64,000 nucleotides of DNA from Cruorifilaria tuberocauda (taxonomy: Eukaryota; Nematoda; Chromadorea; Rhabditida; Onchocercidae). Where the stretch lies: positions 1-64,000 of the forward strand of contig JABVXU010000157.1 of NCBI GenBank assembly GCA_013365365.1, written 5' to 3'. Shown piece by piece: positions 1 through 13,759 of this stretch. A program made the translations under genes and the position numbers. Under the pieces are notes generated by a model. It worked only from the letters and a program-made list of their open reading frames with translations, made no database searches and had not been told where the DNA came from. The first letter of the stretch is position 1. Each line of letters opens with the position of its first letter.

Positions 1-2952
1 AATGTAACATTTACATTTGTAATCCTCTCTCTCTCTCTATAAAAGTGAGAAAAAAGTATTACCTAAAAGATGCTATTGATAGAATTCAATGAGGCTTCCT
101 GGAAAAAGATGTAACAGCAATGAATCAAAAGTTGAAGCAAGAAAAAGTGGAAAGAGAAAGAGAGAGAGGGAGAGAGAAAGAAGAGGAAAAAAAGAGAGGT
201 TAAATTCCGGTTATAAGTAAAGTTTTTTTATTGGTAAGAAATGAAATGAAAGGTTGGAAGAGGAAAGATTCTTCATTCTTCCCTTCTTCAACCGGCTATT
301 TAATCATTAACCCAATCTCTGTCCTTTGGTCTTCATGTCTAGACTTGATCCTAAAATTAAAAAATCGAATTTAACACTTTTTCAGCAGAAAAAAAAGAAA
401 CAGGAAACTCATTGAGTGAAAGAAACAAGCTTGATCTTTTTTCAATTCGTACTTGGATTATTGCTGTATCATTAAATATACTAACTGTTTCATTTCTGTC
501 TTATTTATATTTCCTGTATTGCAAACAATTCGATCAAATGTATCATTTAATATGAAAGTGGTTAATTGTCTGCAATTAAAACGCTTAAAATATTATTCTT
601 AGCATAATAATGATAATAACTGATGACACAATTTTCTATTATTATCAAGAGATAATTTATACTTTCAGAAAAGATAAAATGTTATGATCATTTGTATACC
701 TGGCAATGTTTTTGATACATACCACAATTTTAATTAATTAATTAATATTTATATGATAAGAAAAAAGCAAATAATCCTTATAATTAAAAAAAAACTTTCA
801 AAAAAGGAAAATGCACATTTCTTGAAATATTATTTTAAAGCACTTCTTAATTTGTTGTTACATTATTGGTTGATTAAAAATAAATGAAAACAGTTAATAT
901 TATATCGTATGGATGGACTATTTATTACGAAATTGTTGACATACACATCTTGAAATCGACTGATAAGATAATATCAGTGATAAAGTAATATTTACATTTC
1001 TATCAGATCTAGTTGATATCTCAAAACAGTTATTAATACGTTTTCATTACTTTAAACATTCTGATAAATAATTCGCCAAATAAATTTTTCATAAATTGAA
1101 TATACTTATATTAGTAATTACTGTGATGTTATAATCTACAAATATGTTCCTTTGAAACTTTCCAAATTTAAAAATATTAATTTCCAAATTATTATTATAT
1201 AAACTTTAATAAAATTTTAATTTTCAAAAAAATTTAAACTTCATTGATGAAAATAAAAAATCCAAGAAAAAAAACAAAAACAGTAAACAAAAAAAAATCA
1301 ATTCGTCTTTCAATCAATAAATCTAAACAAAAAAAAATAAAACTAAAAATTTCCCGCATCTATTTATGAAACATGCATGTGTGTGTTTGTGTTGATTGAT
1401 TGGTCAATGAAATCAATCGCTTATGTAAATATATTTGATATTATTAATATATTCTGATATTGGGAGAGGCGGGGGATAAGGACGGGGAGGGGAGCGGGGT
1501 AGAGAGGGTTATGATTGTTGTTGAGTGCTTTATCATCAATAATACAAAAATCTATCTATCTATCAATTGCTCATGAATTATGTATAGTTTAATTCAGCCA
1601 CAACAATTGCACAAATTGAAAAGAAAACAAAATTTTTTTTTCCTTCCTTTTCGTTTTTCTTGAATAAATATTATATGTAAAAAGGAAGAGCAAATTAGGC
1701 TAATGTAATTTGGGAATGAAAAAAAAAAGGAATGGAAGAAAGAGAAAGAGAAATTATATTTGAGAATTTCAATTTAAAATTTTAAGTGGTTATTAAATTA
1801 ATTAATTATTAATTGTTTCAATGAGGAAAATGCATGCTCTTTCATAAATATTATCAATGGTGGTGATGAGTGAATTTCATTTCATTTCACTGAAAATGAT
1901 AGAATTGATTATTTATGATGAATTGGAATCGTTTTTCTTTTTCTGTTATTATCATCTTAGGAATGAATCTTTGAAATTTAAATAAAAGTGAATGAATGAA
2001 TGAAGGAAGGAAGGTAGATCGAGACTGATCCTTCCTACTGGAAAGGACACCTGATCACCACCATCATATATAAGAATGTATGCTTTCGAAGAGAACTGCT
2101 GCATCATTCATTATCATCGCTAAAAGCAAGATGATTCAATTCACCAACCTATTATTTTCGCTTTTCAAAAAGCACAATTTTTGTTATTCGAAAAATTTCC
2201 CATTCACTTTTACAGAAACATCAATGAATAATAATAATAATGATATTATCATTATTATACTATTGTAGCAATAATCATCGTTGTATAAAATTCCTTCAGT
2301 ATTAAAAAACTTTAAAAATTTTTAAAGCAAAAGAAAAAAGAAATCAGTATTTTAATTTTAAGAAATAAACAGAAAAGAAAAGAAATTCGTTGAAAAAAAG
2401 TTTTTCAGAGATTTGTTAAATGTTTTAGCAAATAATGATCGTTAATTCATTTGCTTTATTTTATTTCATTAATTTACTTAACCATCAATTTCATTTTTTA
2501 CCTGAATCAAAATGCTACTGCTATTATACTACAATACGTTCCATTTTTTTTTACCTTTCTTTGATAGTTGCAAAAGAAAAATAAAAAGTTGGAAATGAAC
2601 GAAGAAAATATACACATAATAATTAATTAGATCTAAGATGAAAATGAACGAATTAAATCTCGAAATATCAACTATTTTTTTCATGAAATCAATAAATATT
2701 ATGCATTTTAAAATAGCTGAAAAAAAGATTGCACAATCAACGTGATTTATTTAAATTCACCGATGTGATCTATCTTCTACCATCTGTTTCTATTTGGCAT
2801 ATGATTTTTTCTCAATATGCTAAATTATTGGGAAAATAAAAGCAAAGAAAACAATAAATGATATGATAAACTAAAGATTACGAAAGGAGTTGGTGTACAA
2901 TGCAAACGTTCACAAGCCTTTTTTCAATCATAAAAATTAACATTTTTCAAAC
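1..2952. other. AT-rich non-coding DNA, left edge
   Basis: No convincing gene is visible. The stretch holds A/T runs, GA-rich tracts (about 140-195), scattered TGATAA/TTATCA words and one strongly G-rich block listed separately. On the minus strand near 70-110 there is a possible 36-nt terminal exon: a TTTTTCCAG acceptor, then an open frame ending in TAG. It cannot be linked to anything else. Confidence 0.5.
1462..1508 (+). repeat. G-rich block, potential G-quadruplex
   Basis: Six runs of three to five guanines lie within 47 bases, separated by loops of 2-7 bases, in otherwise AT-rich sequence. This meets the usual four-run G-quadruplex pattern with runs to spare. Function is unknown. Confidence 0.6.
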
Positions 2953-3108
2953 CTGATACACTGAGAACTGCATACTTTCCCATTTCTTCAGGCCAACAAA
3001 TTTTTCTTTCTGTACTTTTTTCCGTTTTTTTGTTTGAATTTGATTTACAGGTATTCTCTTGTTGTGTATACTTGTCACTTTCAAAAAAAAAAATTTCTTT
3101 GCTTTTGC
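2953..3108 (-). CDS. Candidate internal exon of an unidentified minus-strand gene
   Basis: Reading the minus strand, an ATACTGTTTCAG acceptor is followed by 156 bases open in one frame and then a TCAG/GTTTGA donor. Both borders match nematode splice consensus well. The peptide is lysine-, serine- and cysteine-rich and ends in ICWPEEMGKYAVLSVSG. No family is recognised and no neighbouring exon with a compatible phase was found. It may be an orphan exon of a gene extending left of the window, or chance. Confidence 0.3.
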
Positions 3109-6100
3109 CTGAAACAGTATTAATCATTCCGGTCCAGATAATCTGTGCGGTACGGTCAACTTTCTATAATATATGCATTTTTTTTTAGTTTGATAAACTT
3201 TCTATAATATTATTATTACAAAAATCAATGAATGATATCCGTTGAGAGCTAACAGCTGTGGCATTTTATAAAATGTATTTGTTAAAGGAATAATTTTAGT
3301 GCTAAAAATGATGCTTAATAATTGATAAGAGAATGGCAAAACATAAGTGAAGAGAAGCGGAAAAGACCTTCGTATACCTTATCAGTAAATATCACAGGCA
3401 AATAGACTGGAATTCTTTGCGTAAAACTGGGTGAAATATGAACTATATATGTACATACATATATATATTTAAATGAATGTATATCTTGCTCTTCAACAAC
3501 TATCACAAACATAATGAGTAACTGATAACAATCCCGCAGCTGATAACGTTTACTGCTGTCTAAGCCAATGAAAACAAAGGATGGAAAAGAACAACATTGA
3601 GAGATCATCACTTCTGATAATCATTTTTTTATTAAAATAGTACAATAATAATTACTATTATAATGATAATTATTAGAAAATAATAACTCAATTTATACTA
3701 ATGTATTAGTGACATTATTATGAATATTTTATTTTGACCTGTAAAATCTTCGTATTGTCTTCATTTTTCCACTTATGACGTAACAAGTTTATAAGAAATC
3801 TTTTGATCGCTCTTTACATCTAACCTTAATTTTGTCTTCTTCTTCTTTCAAATAAACATTCTATTCATTTTAAATTTTAAAAAAACAAAAAATAGGAAAT
3901 TGTAAAGTTTAAAAATTTTTTCAAGTCCTATATATCTAACAATTAAATAAATAGATTTAGAATACATTAATAATATGCTTATCTATTAATAACAATTAGC
4001 TTATCCGTTAATAATAAGATATATCAAGGAAGGAATATGATAATTTCATAGCAACCAATGAAAATTTTCAATTAGAAATAAGCAAAACATGGAATGGCAA
4101 TAATGGTAATATTAATAACAATGATAACAATAATAGCAATAATAATAAATAAGAATAATAATAATATTGCATGATTTGGTTCGGAAAATGGCACCTTTAA
4201 CTGAATAGAATGAAAATTGTATGATAATTTCGTGTTTCTTTATGGCGATAAAAGAGAAGGATGAAAATGGGAGAATTGAAAGATAGACGAAGTCAATGAC
4301 CTCATCAAAAATTGGGTCAAGTTGAGTTCATTATTGAATACCGGTAGAAGGTGAGCATGCAAAAATACACAGGAAGTTATTGCAAATTATGTCATTCCAT
4401 TTCAAAATTCGACATAATTTTATTCTTGTTGTTTTGCTAATAGTTACACTAATTAACTAATTAGAGAACCAATTAGTTCAAACGATTTATAAATGTGTAA
4501 TAATAATATGATTTGCTGTAAACATGTCAACAAAGCACCACCCCTTTCAATTACAATAAAATGGACGACAAATTTTATGCTAACTGTAAATTTCAATAAA
4601 TATTATGAGTAATAAAAATTGAAATATTGATTATAAATATTTGAGAAATTTTTGAAAATACTAAAATTTACTTATTTTTATAATTATTTTACAAAATGTT
4701 AACTTCAGCTTTTATTCTTCGTTATTCATTTATTCTCCTTTATCTTTCTCCAACTGTTAATTTCATTTGATCTCATGTTGATGTCAAGAAAAAAGAAAGT
4801 ACATATTTATCCACGGAAAAAAAAGAAAATGTTTGAAATAAATAATTTGAAGATTTAGAAATCATATTTTTGTACATATCAAAAAATGATTTCTAACCTT
4901 TAACTTCTTTAAAGAAATTCAAGAGGAAAAAAAAGATTATCACCAGCTAAGAAAGTTACGAAAAACAAATCTTCTTGATTTTCAATTCTAAAAAAGATCG
5001 AAATTTATTAAAACAAACTTCAGTTTGAATCTCGATTCTCAAGTGATCTATCTCTCTCTCTCTTTCTCTTTCTTTCTTCCTCTTTCTCACTTTTTCTTAG
5101 CTATTCCAATCACTAAAATAATATTTACAGTTTTCCTTGCATTAGCAGAGATGCATACTACTTGGAATATATCGGAATTGGAATTGAGAGATCGAAAGAT
5201 CGATCATTTGAAGTTTATACATATCACAATTTTTTACGTTTAAATAAATTCCGAATGATCGATAATTTTTCTTCCATTTCCAAATAAACAACGCAAGTCA
5301 TAAAGATATATCGGAAATGGAAGATCTGAAATATATCAGAGTGAAGGTTTCTGTATTAAAATAGAATAATTTAAATCGCTTATCTGAACTTACTTTCATA
5401 ATTTTCATCTCCTTCCTATAGGTTTGTAACATTCTGCAATAATAAAACATAATATTACAAATATGAAATGAAATTGGGATTTGATGATAAATAAGTGGAA
5501 ATTTATATAGTAAAAAAGATGTAATTAGAAGAACCAGTTAATTAATTAATTAATTAAATATTAAATTAAACTTAAAAATCATTAAAACTATATTGTTCTA
5601 CAATTTCTTTCCCTCCTCCCTCTTTATATTCTTTTTTCCTTTGATCAGGAAAAAAGGAAAACTTGTTCTATGGAAACAAGCTTAGATAAGGCGTTATCAC
5701 AGGAAAGATAAGCTAATGGGAGGGAGAGAGAGAGGGGGAGAGAGAAAGAGAGAAGACATTTTTGGATTTTTTTAACAAAAAAGAACAAGAAAATCCTGTT
5801 TAGGCTGCAATCTTTTTCTTATTTTTCCTTCCTCAAAAAGTACCATTTCAAATTACTTCAGAAACGGAAGGAGAGAGAGAGGGAGAGAAAGAGACAGAGA
5901 GAGATAGAGAGAGAGAAAACAAGCAAAAGTATCACTTTTTTATAAAAATTATCAAGAGGAACAGTTTTTTCTCTTTTTTTAAATCAAAAGTTTATAAGTT
6001 GTATTCTTTTGTCATTTCTCTATTCGCCTTCTTTCCCACGGAACATCCAATATTTCATTCTTTAGTTTTAATTTAAATTTAACCAAATGGAAAAAAAAGA

Positions 6101-7492
6101 CAAAGAGAGACAAAGAGAGAAAAAGAAAGAGAGAGAGAGCAAAAAAAAGGATGGATGAAAACTGGTTGTGTTAATTTGAAACAGTCTTGTGACACGTACC
6201 AATAACTTAATCTTTTCATGAACAGCAAAAGATGATAATTTATGACAATGGTGATAATAGTGATAATAATATACTAATACTAATAATGATACTAATGCTA
6301 ATATATTAATAATAATAATAATCAAACTTGATAAAGGAATGACATGATATGCATGACAATTTTAACATTTGTTGAGTGATTTATGATAAATGATTATTTG
6401 ATTTTTTAAAGGAAAACATCGTTTCATATGTGTAATTATTTCATTTAAATAGTTATTTGCAAATTTATCTTACTAATTTTTGCACTATTTTTATTTGCAA
6501 TCCATCAGTTCAAAATTATTCACTCATTAATCGATATATTAGTTGGAATCAGCTTAAAGATCGTAATTAAAAGTATTACTACTTATCATATATCATGATA
6601 AAATTAGCTATCATGGTTAATAACTGCCATAATAATGATATAAGATGATTGAGAAAATGATACCAAAAAAATTTTATATTACAATATTAATATATTAATT
6701 TATAATATTAATATTTATGAGGTTATCAGTGCATAAACTTTAAGCATAACTGATAAATTAAGAAATATTGATGATGGTTTAAAGTAATCGAAAGATTACG
6801 AAAGAATATATACTATGATTGCAGAAGAAGAAAAATGAAAGAATATTTAGTGATAAGATAGCAATATGATAAAATGTTTAAGTTTCTATTTTATTTTTTA
6901 TTATTTTAATTTTTTTTCCGCTTTATATAAACAACATTCCAGCGTTTAACTTTTGTGTTATCAGTTGTAAACAAATGCTCTGTAACAAATGCAAATGATA
7001 AGATCAATTTGATGTTTGATTGAATAATCTCACATATTCCTTCATATTTTCGTATAGATGATGAATTATTAAAAGGTTAATTTCATCGGTAGGTAATATT
7101 AGGTCTTGCTAGGTAAGAAAAATAGGTAATTAATATGCAATGGAAAGTATGCTAGTTAATCTATTCTTTAATGTTTCATTCTTAACATATTCTTTCACTT
7201 GTCATTTGGAAAAATTTTTTATAAACCAAGGGGAAAATATCAAGAAAAAAAATTTTATGGAATTATAAATTTAAGACATTTTTTCCAAAGAATAAAAAAA
7301 AGGAAAAACATGGAAAGAATGATATCATTCATAAAGCAATCAAATATTCAATGATACCTTTCTCTATTTTGATTAAGGAGAAATCTGAAAAAAATCTCAA
7401 TTGTCATTTTTATGAAAGTATAACTTAGATAAAATGTAGTATTTAAGAAAAAAAGTTGGAGAACATGAATAGCAATAAATGGTATAGGTCGA
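3109..7492. other. AT-rich non-coding DNA
   Basis: No gene supported. Contents are purine tracts (5718-5757, 5868-5920, 6098-6140), AAT/ATT microsatellite-like patches (about 4100-4165, 6250-6320) and many TGATAA/TTATCA words. A minus-strand open frame at 3315-3611 has no start context or recognisable domain. Confidence 0.5.
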
Positions 7493-7515
7493 TATGATGA
7501 TGACGATGATATGAC

Positions 7516-7555
<40 letters not shown>

Positions 7556-7582
7556 GTGATGATGATGATGATGATGATGATG
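7493..7582 (+). repeat. (GAT)n trinucleotide microsatellite
   Basis: Nearly pure GAT/ATG triplets with two interruptions. In one frame they read as a run of methionines, so an apparent open frame across it is an artefact. A GC-rich island follows immediately on the right. Confidence 0.85.
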
Positions 7583-7692
7583 GACTTCCTCCCCGAAGCG
7601 GTGCCAGTCGGTGGAGTTGACCTCTCCCGGTTGTATCGGTACCGACCGCCTATCCTTTCCTCCCGAGTTCCGTTGTGTATACAGAATAATCT
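7583..7692. other. GC-rich island, open in several frames
   Basis: About 110 bases of clearly higher GC than their surroundings, directly after the GAT repeat. The plus strand is open to a TAA, and two minus-strand frames are also open. A minus-strand TTATTCATAG acceptor and a GAGAG/GTCAAC donor could frame an exon. I cannot decide between exon, regulatory element and transposon fragment. Confidence 0.3.
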
Positions 7693-9095
7693 ATGAATAA
7701 ATATTATTTACACAATAAATTCAAACAATTTCTCCAACTTGTACCGATCACTTTTAGCATGAATGATTAAAAATACGGGAATGAGCATAAGTAGGTTGAA
7801 GCGATACTTATGTTATTTATATAATTAATCATTTATGTAATAGTTGTTAACGACAATATAATATAACAATTTTTATTATATTCAATTTATTTGTTAAATT
7901 TATGAAGTAATTTAACATATTTCATGATAATTGACATAATTGTTTGTGCATGATTACACAGAGATGATATGATAAAGAAAGAGACTTTATCTATGCCGCA
8001 ACATTTCTTATCGTTTTTTGTTAGTTAAAATGATTTTAGAAAGAGAAATATAATATTTCATTTCAATTTTTTTTTCAATTTAGAACTAAAAGGCATCACA
8101 GGAAATTTTAAAAATTAAACAAAAAAGAAAACAAAATATCACAAGAAAAATTTAAACAAAAATTGAAAAAGAAAATTTCATACAAATTTATTTGCAAAAT
8201 TTAAATAATGAAATGCTGAAAGAAAGAGAGAGAGGGAGAGAAAGATAAAAAAGCAAAGAAAAAACAAAAAAAATTGATTAAAGTTTATCAAATGATGGAT
8301 TTTCTAAAGATGAATTCCACGAAGAGAAAAAAACAAAGAAGAAAAAGAAAGATTTGTCCGGTCATTTGCAAGAGAAAAAAAAGGAAAAATTAGAATGATC
8401 ATGTAAGTGTAATAATAAGAAATAAACAGGACCATATCGATCATACACATATATAATCTGTCTTATCGAGACTTTGTCAGGAACAACCGGGAGGACAAGA
8501 AGTCTTTCGAGGATCATTAGATAAATGGAATTCTGGATTATTTGATGCTGTAGGTTGTCATAAAAGAGAGAGAAGTAATATCTAATTAAGTAAAACTAAA
8601 TAAAATAGTTTAAATGAAAAAAATTTTAAAGATAAATGAAATGATATCAATATTGAAATGGTAAGAATACAGTTATCGTTTATTTCGAATAAATCATTTA
8701 TCTTGTTTAGGAAAAACCGGAAAATTTTCCGAGAAAAGGAGAAAAGACATCATCAGGTCATAGGTTGGATAAGATGATAGAGTTAAAGGACAATTCAGTT
8801 CAATTCAATCCAACCAGCTTCAACAGATTACAACAGGTACAAATAGGATAGGACAGGAGAAAAGGTAAAGATGATTTTTTAACAAAGAGAGGAGGGAAAA
8901 GGGGAAAACAGGGTGACAATATACACCAAAATGAACTCTGTTGAACTGTTGTCACCAAACGTCACCCACAATATACGGATGGTTCTATGTACACGTATGT
9001 GTATGTGTGTGTGTGATGATTTCCTTTACAATAACCGGTCCATCTATCAGGACGGGAGGTCGCGGAGGGAACGATCTCGAAAAGATGAAGTAAAG

Positions 9096-9111
9096 GTAGG
9101 AAGAGAGGGAG

Positions 9112-9143
<32 letters not shown>

Positions 9144-9153
9144 GGAAAAGAAG
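9096..9153 (+). repeat. Polypurine GGA/GAG tract
   Basis: Almost uninterrupted purines built from GGA and GAA triplets. They produce glycine-rich (plus) and serine/leucine/proline-rich (minus) artefact frames. The 40 bases to the left are unusually GC-rich for the region. Confidence 0.8.
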
Positions 9154-10270
9154 GCCAAAACCAGCAATGGTAGGTAGGAAAGGCACCAGCCTGTGATGGG
9201 TACCAACCATCACCAACCATCATCAACGACCGCTGACACCAATACCCATTATCATCACCAAATATCATACACAGCATAAATATTAGACAGTAATTTCGAT
9301 ACTTCTTCCTACAACCTCTGACCTTTATCTTATCAAATTTTCAAATAAAACAAAAATGATATGGAAACAATAGAGAGAGAGAAAGAGAGAGAGAATGTTG
9401 AATTTTTAAAACACAATAAAATGAAGGGATGAAAAGAAGAGAATGAGAAGAAATACAACCAGTATATTTTATCATCAAATTTCAGGATTTAACAGATAAA
9501 ACATAAATTCATTCTTCTTATCTAACAGAATAACACAACATCTCTTTCTCTTATCAAATATATCTTTTACAGTTGATAAAAGTTCATATTTTATCAATTT
9601 TACACTATAATATAAGATTAATTAAAACTAAAAATTTTTGTACTATTTATACTATTTAAATTTTTGTACTGTATGAGGATACTTTCATTTTCTTACTTTA
9701 ATTTACTTCGAAATTTTTACAATTATTAATATTAATTCGTAAAAAGAAACATTTCAGATTAGATATTATATAATAATTTTAATTGTTAACTTTGTTTAAT
9801 TGAAAAAATAGAATGGTTGCTTTTGATTTTGTTATTCAAAAAAAATTGAATTATGTAATTTCAAATTTGGCACATGAAATTAAAACTTGAAAATGATTGT
9901 ATAAAGAAAGAGGAAAAGAGTGTTGTCAAAAAAAAGAGCAACTATTTTTCAGAGAGTTCAGAGATTCAAAAAAAACAAATTGGAAAATTATATAATTACA
10001 TCATTGCATTTACTAATGTTTATGAAAAAAAACGAAAATTTCATTAAATTTTAGGAAAAGAATTTGCAAAACAAAACGAAGCAAAAAATTGTTTCAAAAT
10101 AATTTATTCTTTACAGAATTAAAGAAAATGAATGAAAGTTTGATAAAAAGGAAAAGAAAAGAATGAAAGAAAGTAAGAAATAATTTATGTTCATGAAGTT
10201 CTTTCTACCTTCTTCCTTTCATTCACTTTTTTTTATTTTTATTTCGATAATAATAATTTTCTAAGTTTTT

Positions 10271-10370
10271 AAAATATATTTAAATTATGCTTTAAGTATT
10301 TATAAAGTTATATTAGGCTTCAAGTATTTATAAAGTTATTTTTTAAATATATTTAAATTATGCTTTAAGA
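10271..10370 (+). repeat. Interleaved direct duplication (A-B-B-A order)
   Basis: A unit of about 23 bases ending in TTATGCTTTAAG occurs at both ends. A unit TATTTATAAAGTTAT occurs twice between them. Both are near-perfect copies in the same orientation. Confidence 0.8.
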
Positions 10371-11694
10371 AAGTTCAAAGGTTAAAACGATTGCTGATGA
10401 TTTGAGTGATAGTAATAAATCTCCATTAATGACTGATTTTAATTTTAATAATATATGAGAGAAGGACGAAGGACAGGACGAACATGCATTTCCGCTGAAA
10501 GACGAATATGCAATTTTATGATTTATACAAATGTAAACTTTATCACCTTAATTAATTTTAATTAAATGGTTTCTAGGAATTATTTAATATTTATTGCAAA
10601 TAAACTTCAAGAAATTAAATGATTAAAATAGGCGTAAACAATTTTTTAAATTAAAATTATTTCTGGAAAAGCTGAAAAAAAATTTCCCATCAAATGTACA
10701 CAAATAGAGGAATTTCATATGCTAATATTATATTAAAAGAAAATAATGATAGATTAATGGATAAGTTAGAAAGTTGAAAATAATTTATTCCAAAAATTTA
10801 TATTTACTAATATATAATGGATTAATGGATGAATAATTTAAGTTGTAAAAGTTTGATTAATTAGTTTTAGAGCTAATATTCAGGCATTATTCAGGTAAAT
10901 AATACTTTTACCTATAATTAAAGCTATAATAAATGCGATAGAATGGATATTTTCATAAATTTTAAGATAATTTCAATAACATAAATAGTGAAAAGATTAA
11001 ATGGAACATTCCAGAAAAATTGTAATATGCAATTATTGATAATAGCAATTTGTTTTGTTTGATACTTTAAGTCAAGATTATTTCAGAAAAAGCGCATACT
11101 TTCTTGCTTATTCATCATTTAAAAAAAATTTTAACTGTAAGAAATGCCACCTTGCATTTCAATTGATAAAATGAGACGATGCATAATGTAAATGGTTATC
11201 ATTGCAACATTTTCACTGATAAAGAATTGTAGGGTCAACAATCCTTCTTATCACTATCAAAATGACAAACGAGTAAAAAAAATCAGTCGATCATCTAATA
11301 ATTATTTAGAAAAATTTTATGCAAAAATTATTTTCTTTCCGGAACAAACTTTAAAATAATACTTAATAGGTACAACTGCAAATTAATTGAAAGTATATAT
11401 TGGAAAAAATTACTATCATTGTGTTAAATATTGGAGGGAATATGAAAATTTTTTCAAATTCAAGTTATTTTCAAATGTGTGTTCAAAAAAGAAATAAAGC
11501 GAATAAATTCGCAGGAAAAATTAGACTATAATTTAAGAAGAAAAAAACAAAAGGAATGAGTAAAAAAATAAAGAAATTTTTCAAAGTAAAAAAAGTAAAT
11601 AAATAAATAAAGGAAACTTTTCTCTTAATTAAAAAATTCGTTTTTTTAAAATAAAAAGTAAAATTTTGTCTCAAAAAAAATAGGACAAAAAAAG

Positions 11695-11709
11695 AGTGAA
11701 AGAGAGAGT

Positions 11710-11748
<39 letters not shown>
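11695..11748 (+). repeat. (GA)n microsatellite
   Basis: GAGT/GAGA repeat passing into about 30 bases of pure GA. The complementary strand reads as Leu-Ser repeats and creates a spurious long frame at 11,646-12,038. Confidence 0.9.
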
Positions 11749-11750
<2 letters not shown>

Positions 11751-13635
11751 AAAAAAAAATGTAATGTTAACAGAAATCAATTGGAATGATAATAAAATTG
11801 CTATAATAATATGTGAAATGGAAGAGTTTATTTTATCACTATCATCACCAACTACTACTGCAAACACTAATACTAATACTAATATTATTATTTCCACTGT
11901 CTGAAGGTCATTTTTGAGAGAGAAAAAAATCTCTTTCTCTCTTTGTTCGTTAGCGATAGCAAATATGAAATGAAGTTTTAAAAAAACAAAGCTTATAAAC
12001 ATAGCATGTATTAGCAGAAGGAAAATTCGATAATGCATGAAAAGACAAGAAAGTGAATGGCTTTTTTTCTTTTTTAAATTTTCTTCTATCCATGGATCAG
12101 TTCTTAAAATTGACCTTTACCTGTATAGAAAATTTCTTAGCTTTCCATTAAAGGTTAAAATTTTCAAGCTTTTTATATCATCCTCTCCTTTTCCTCTCAT
12201 TCTTTTTCCTTCTTAAATCTTTTATCATTTATTTTTCCTTTTCGTTTAAAGTATTTTGAAATCTTATTTAAGTTTAATTGATTTCATAAGTTTATACTTA
12301 TTGTATAATTGATAATTAGGTTGCAAATGTGCATAATACATGAGTACAAGAACACGTAATAAGTAAAAATATAAAATGATATGACGCAATTGACGTTGGA
12401 TTTATGAAATGTTACAGAAATAATTTTTCATGATTCTCTCTTTTTTATTTAATTTACGAAAATATAAATCCACTTTTATGTATCGACCATTTCAAGCATT
12501 TTTCCCTCCCCTTACCTCTTTCTCTTTCTCTTTTTCTCTCTCTCTTTCAGTTCTTCTACCTAGTAAGTTTCAGAAATAATTGAGGAGCAGTTATAATGAT
12601 GGTACTTGAATTCAATTGATCAACATATTTTCAATATTTTTGTATCCTTCGAAAACCATATATGTATATATTAAATAATTAAACTTAATTAATAAATTGA
12701 ACTGATCTAACATTGAATACTTAATTGCAATTTCGAATTTAACAAATCATTCATTAGCAAAGGAATTATGCAATAATTTTCTCTTTCATCTGAATTAATA
12801 TTACTTTAAAAGATGTTAGCATTACTATGTCATCAAAAGAAGCATTGAATATATTTGGGATAAATTTTGCAAAGAAGAAATTACTTAAAAGGAGACTGAA
12901 AAGCGAGGTTAGAGAATTAGAAGAGAAGAAGGATAATTTGACCCATTCATTTCAATGTATTTTTGCAAAAATTTACGAATGAAAATGGAAAAATAGGATA
13001 CGGAAGGTAAGAGGAGACGGGAAAGACAGGAAACACAGGAGATTGGATGAAACGGGGGAGAGGACGGGGGAATTACTGGGAGAGAAAAAACGAAGATTGA
13101 CCCGTTCATTTGTACTTTCTGTCATAGATATCTATTGAGAGGAAAAAAATTCAAAAATTGCTCAATTCGTTTTTTTGAATTCAAAAAAAAGTACAATTTG
13201 CACTGTGACTAAAATTGAAGTGTCAAACTCATTAAAAGGTAAGAAAAAAATGAAATTAAGTGCGAAAAAAATTTTAAAAAAAAAAGAGAATTTTGAATTT
13301 CTTATGATTATGAGAAAAATTCTTCAAATAATTGTTATTATTAATGCAAAATATTTTCTTTTTCTGCCATACAATTTTATGAAAAGTAAATATGTTGATA
13401 ATGATTAAACTGATATTAGCTAACGAAAAAAAAAGCCTTCATTTATCGTTATCAATCTAATTCAATTGATTAGATAATAGAATATTTAAAAAATTGATTT
13501 CTTTGAAATTCAAATTTCTCACTTATCATTTTATCAATTATAAAGTAAAGAGTTTAGGGAAATAATTTAAACAAATTAATCACTGATAATCATTTTTTTC
13601 TTTCTGGAAATTTCACTTCTCCTCCTCTCTTAGAA

Positions 13636-13752
13636 GATGCTGGAATTTGAATACAGTACAGAGATTCAGCCTTGTTTTGTTCTCACACCATGTGAATTGT
13701 TTATCAATTATGATATGATGATGGCTAAGAATTATAAGAGGAAATAAAATTG
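13636..13752 (+). CDS. Weak candidate: short exon or small ORF
   Basis: A pyrimidine-rich CTCCTCTCTTAG acceptor is followed three bases later by ATG and 38 open codons to TAA. The peptide starts MLEFEYSTEIQPC and looks less like repeat translation than other frames nearby. No homology is recognised and no partner exon was found. Chance is a real possibility. Confidence 0.15.
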
Positions 13753-13759
13753 GAAAAAA

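Larger units (their letters stand above)
7693..13630. other. AT-rich non-coding DNA with purine tracts
   Basis: No gene supported. The interval includes GA tracts (8222-8245, 9370-9395), a CAGGT/GATAA-rich patch near 8450-8560, and a short G-rich stretch near 13,050-13,085. Apparent open frames here translate simple repeats. Confidence 0.5.

Noticed and set aside
7511..7696. 61-codon plus-strand frame beginning with polymethionine
   Set aside because: The start lies inside the GAT repeat. Only the GC-rich tail is interesting and it is reported separately.
11646..12038. 130-codon minus-strand frame
   Set aside because: Ends in Leu-Ser repeats from the GA microsatellite; no domain or splice context.
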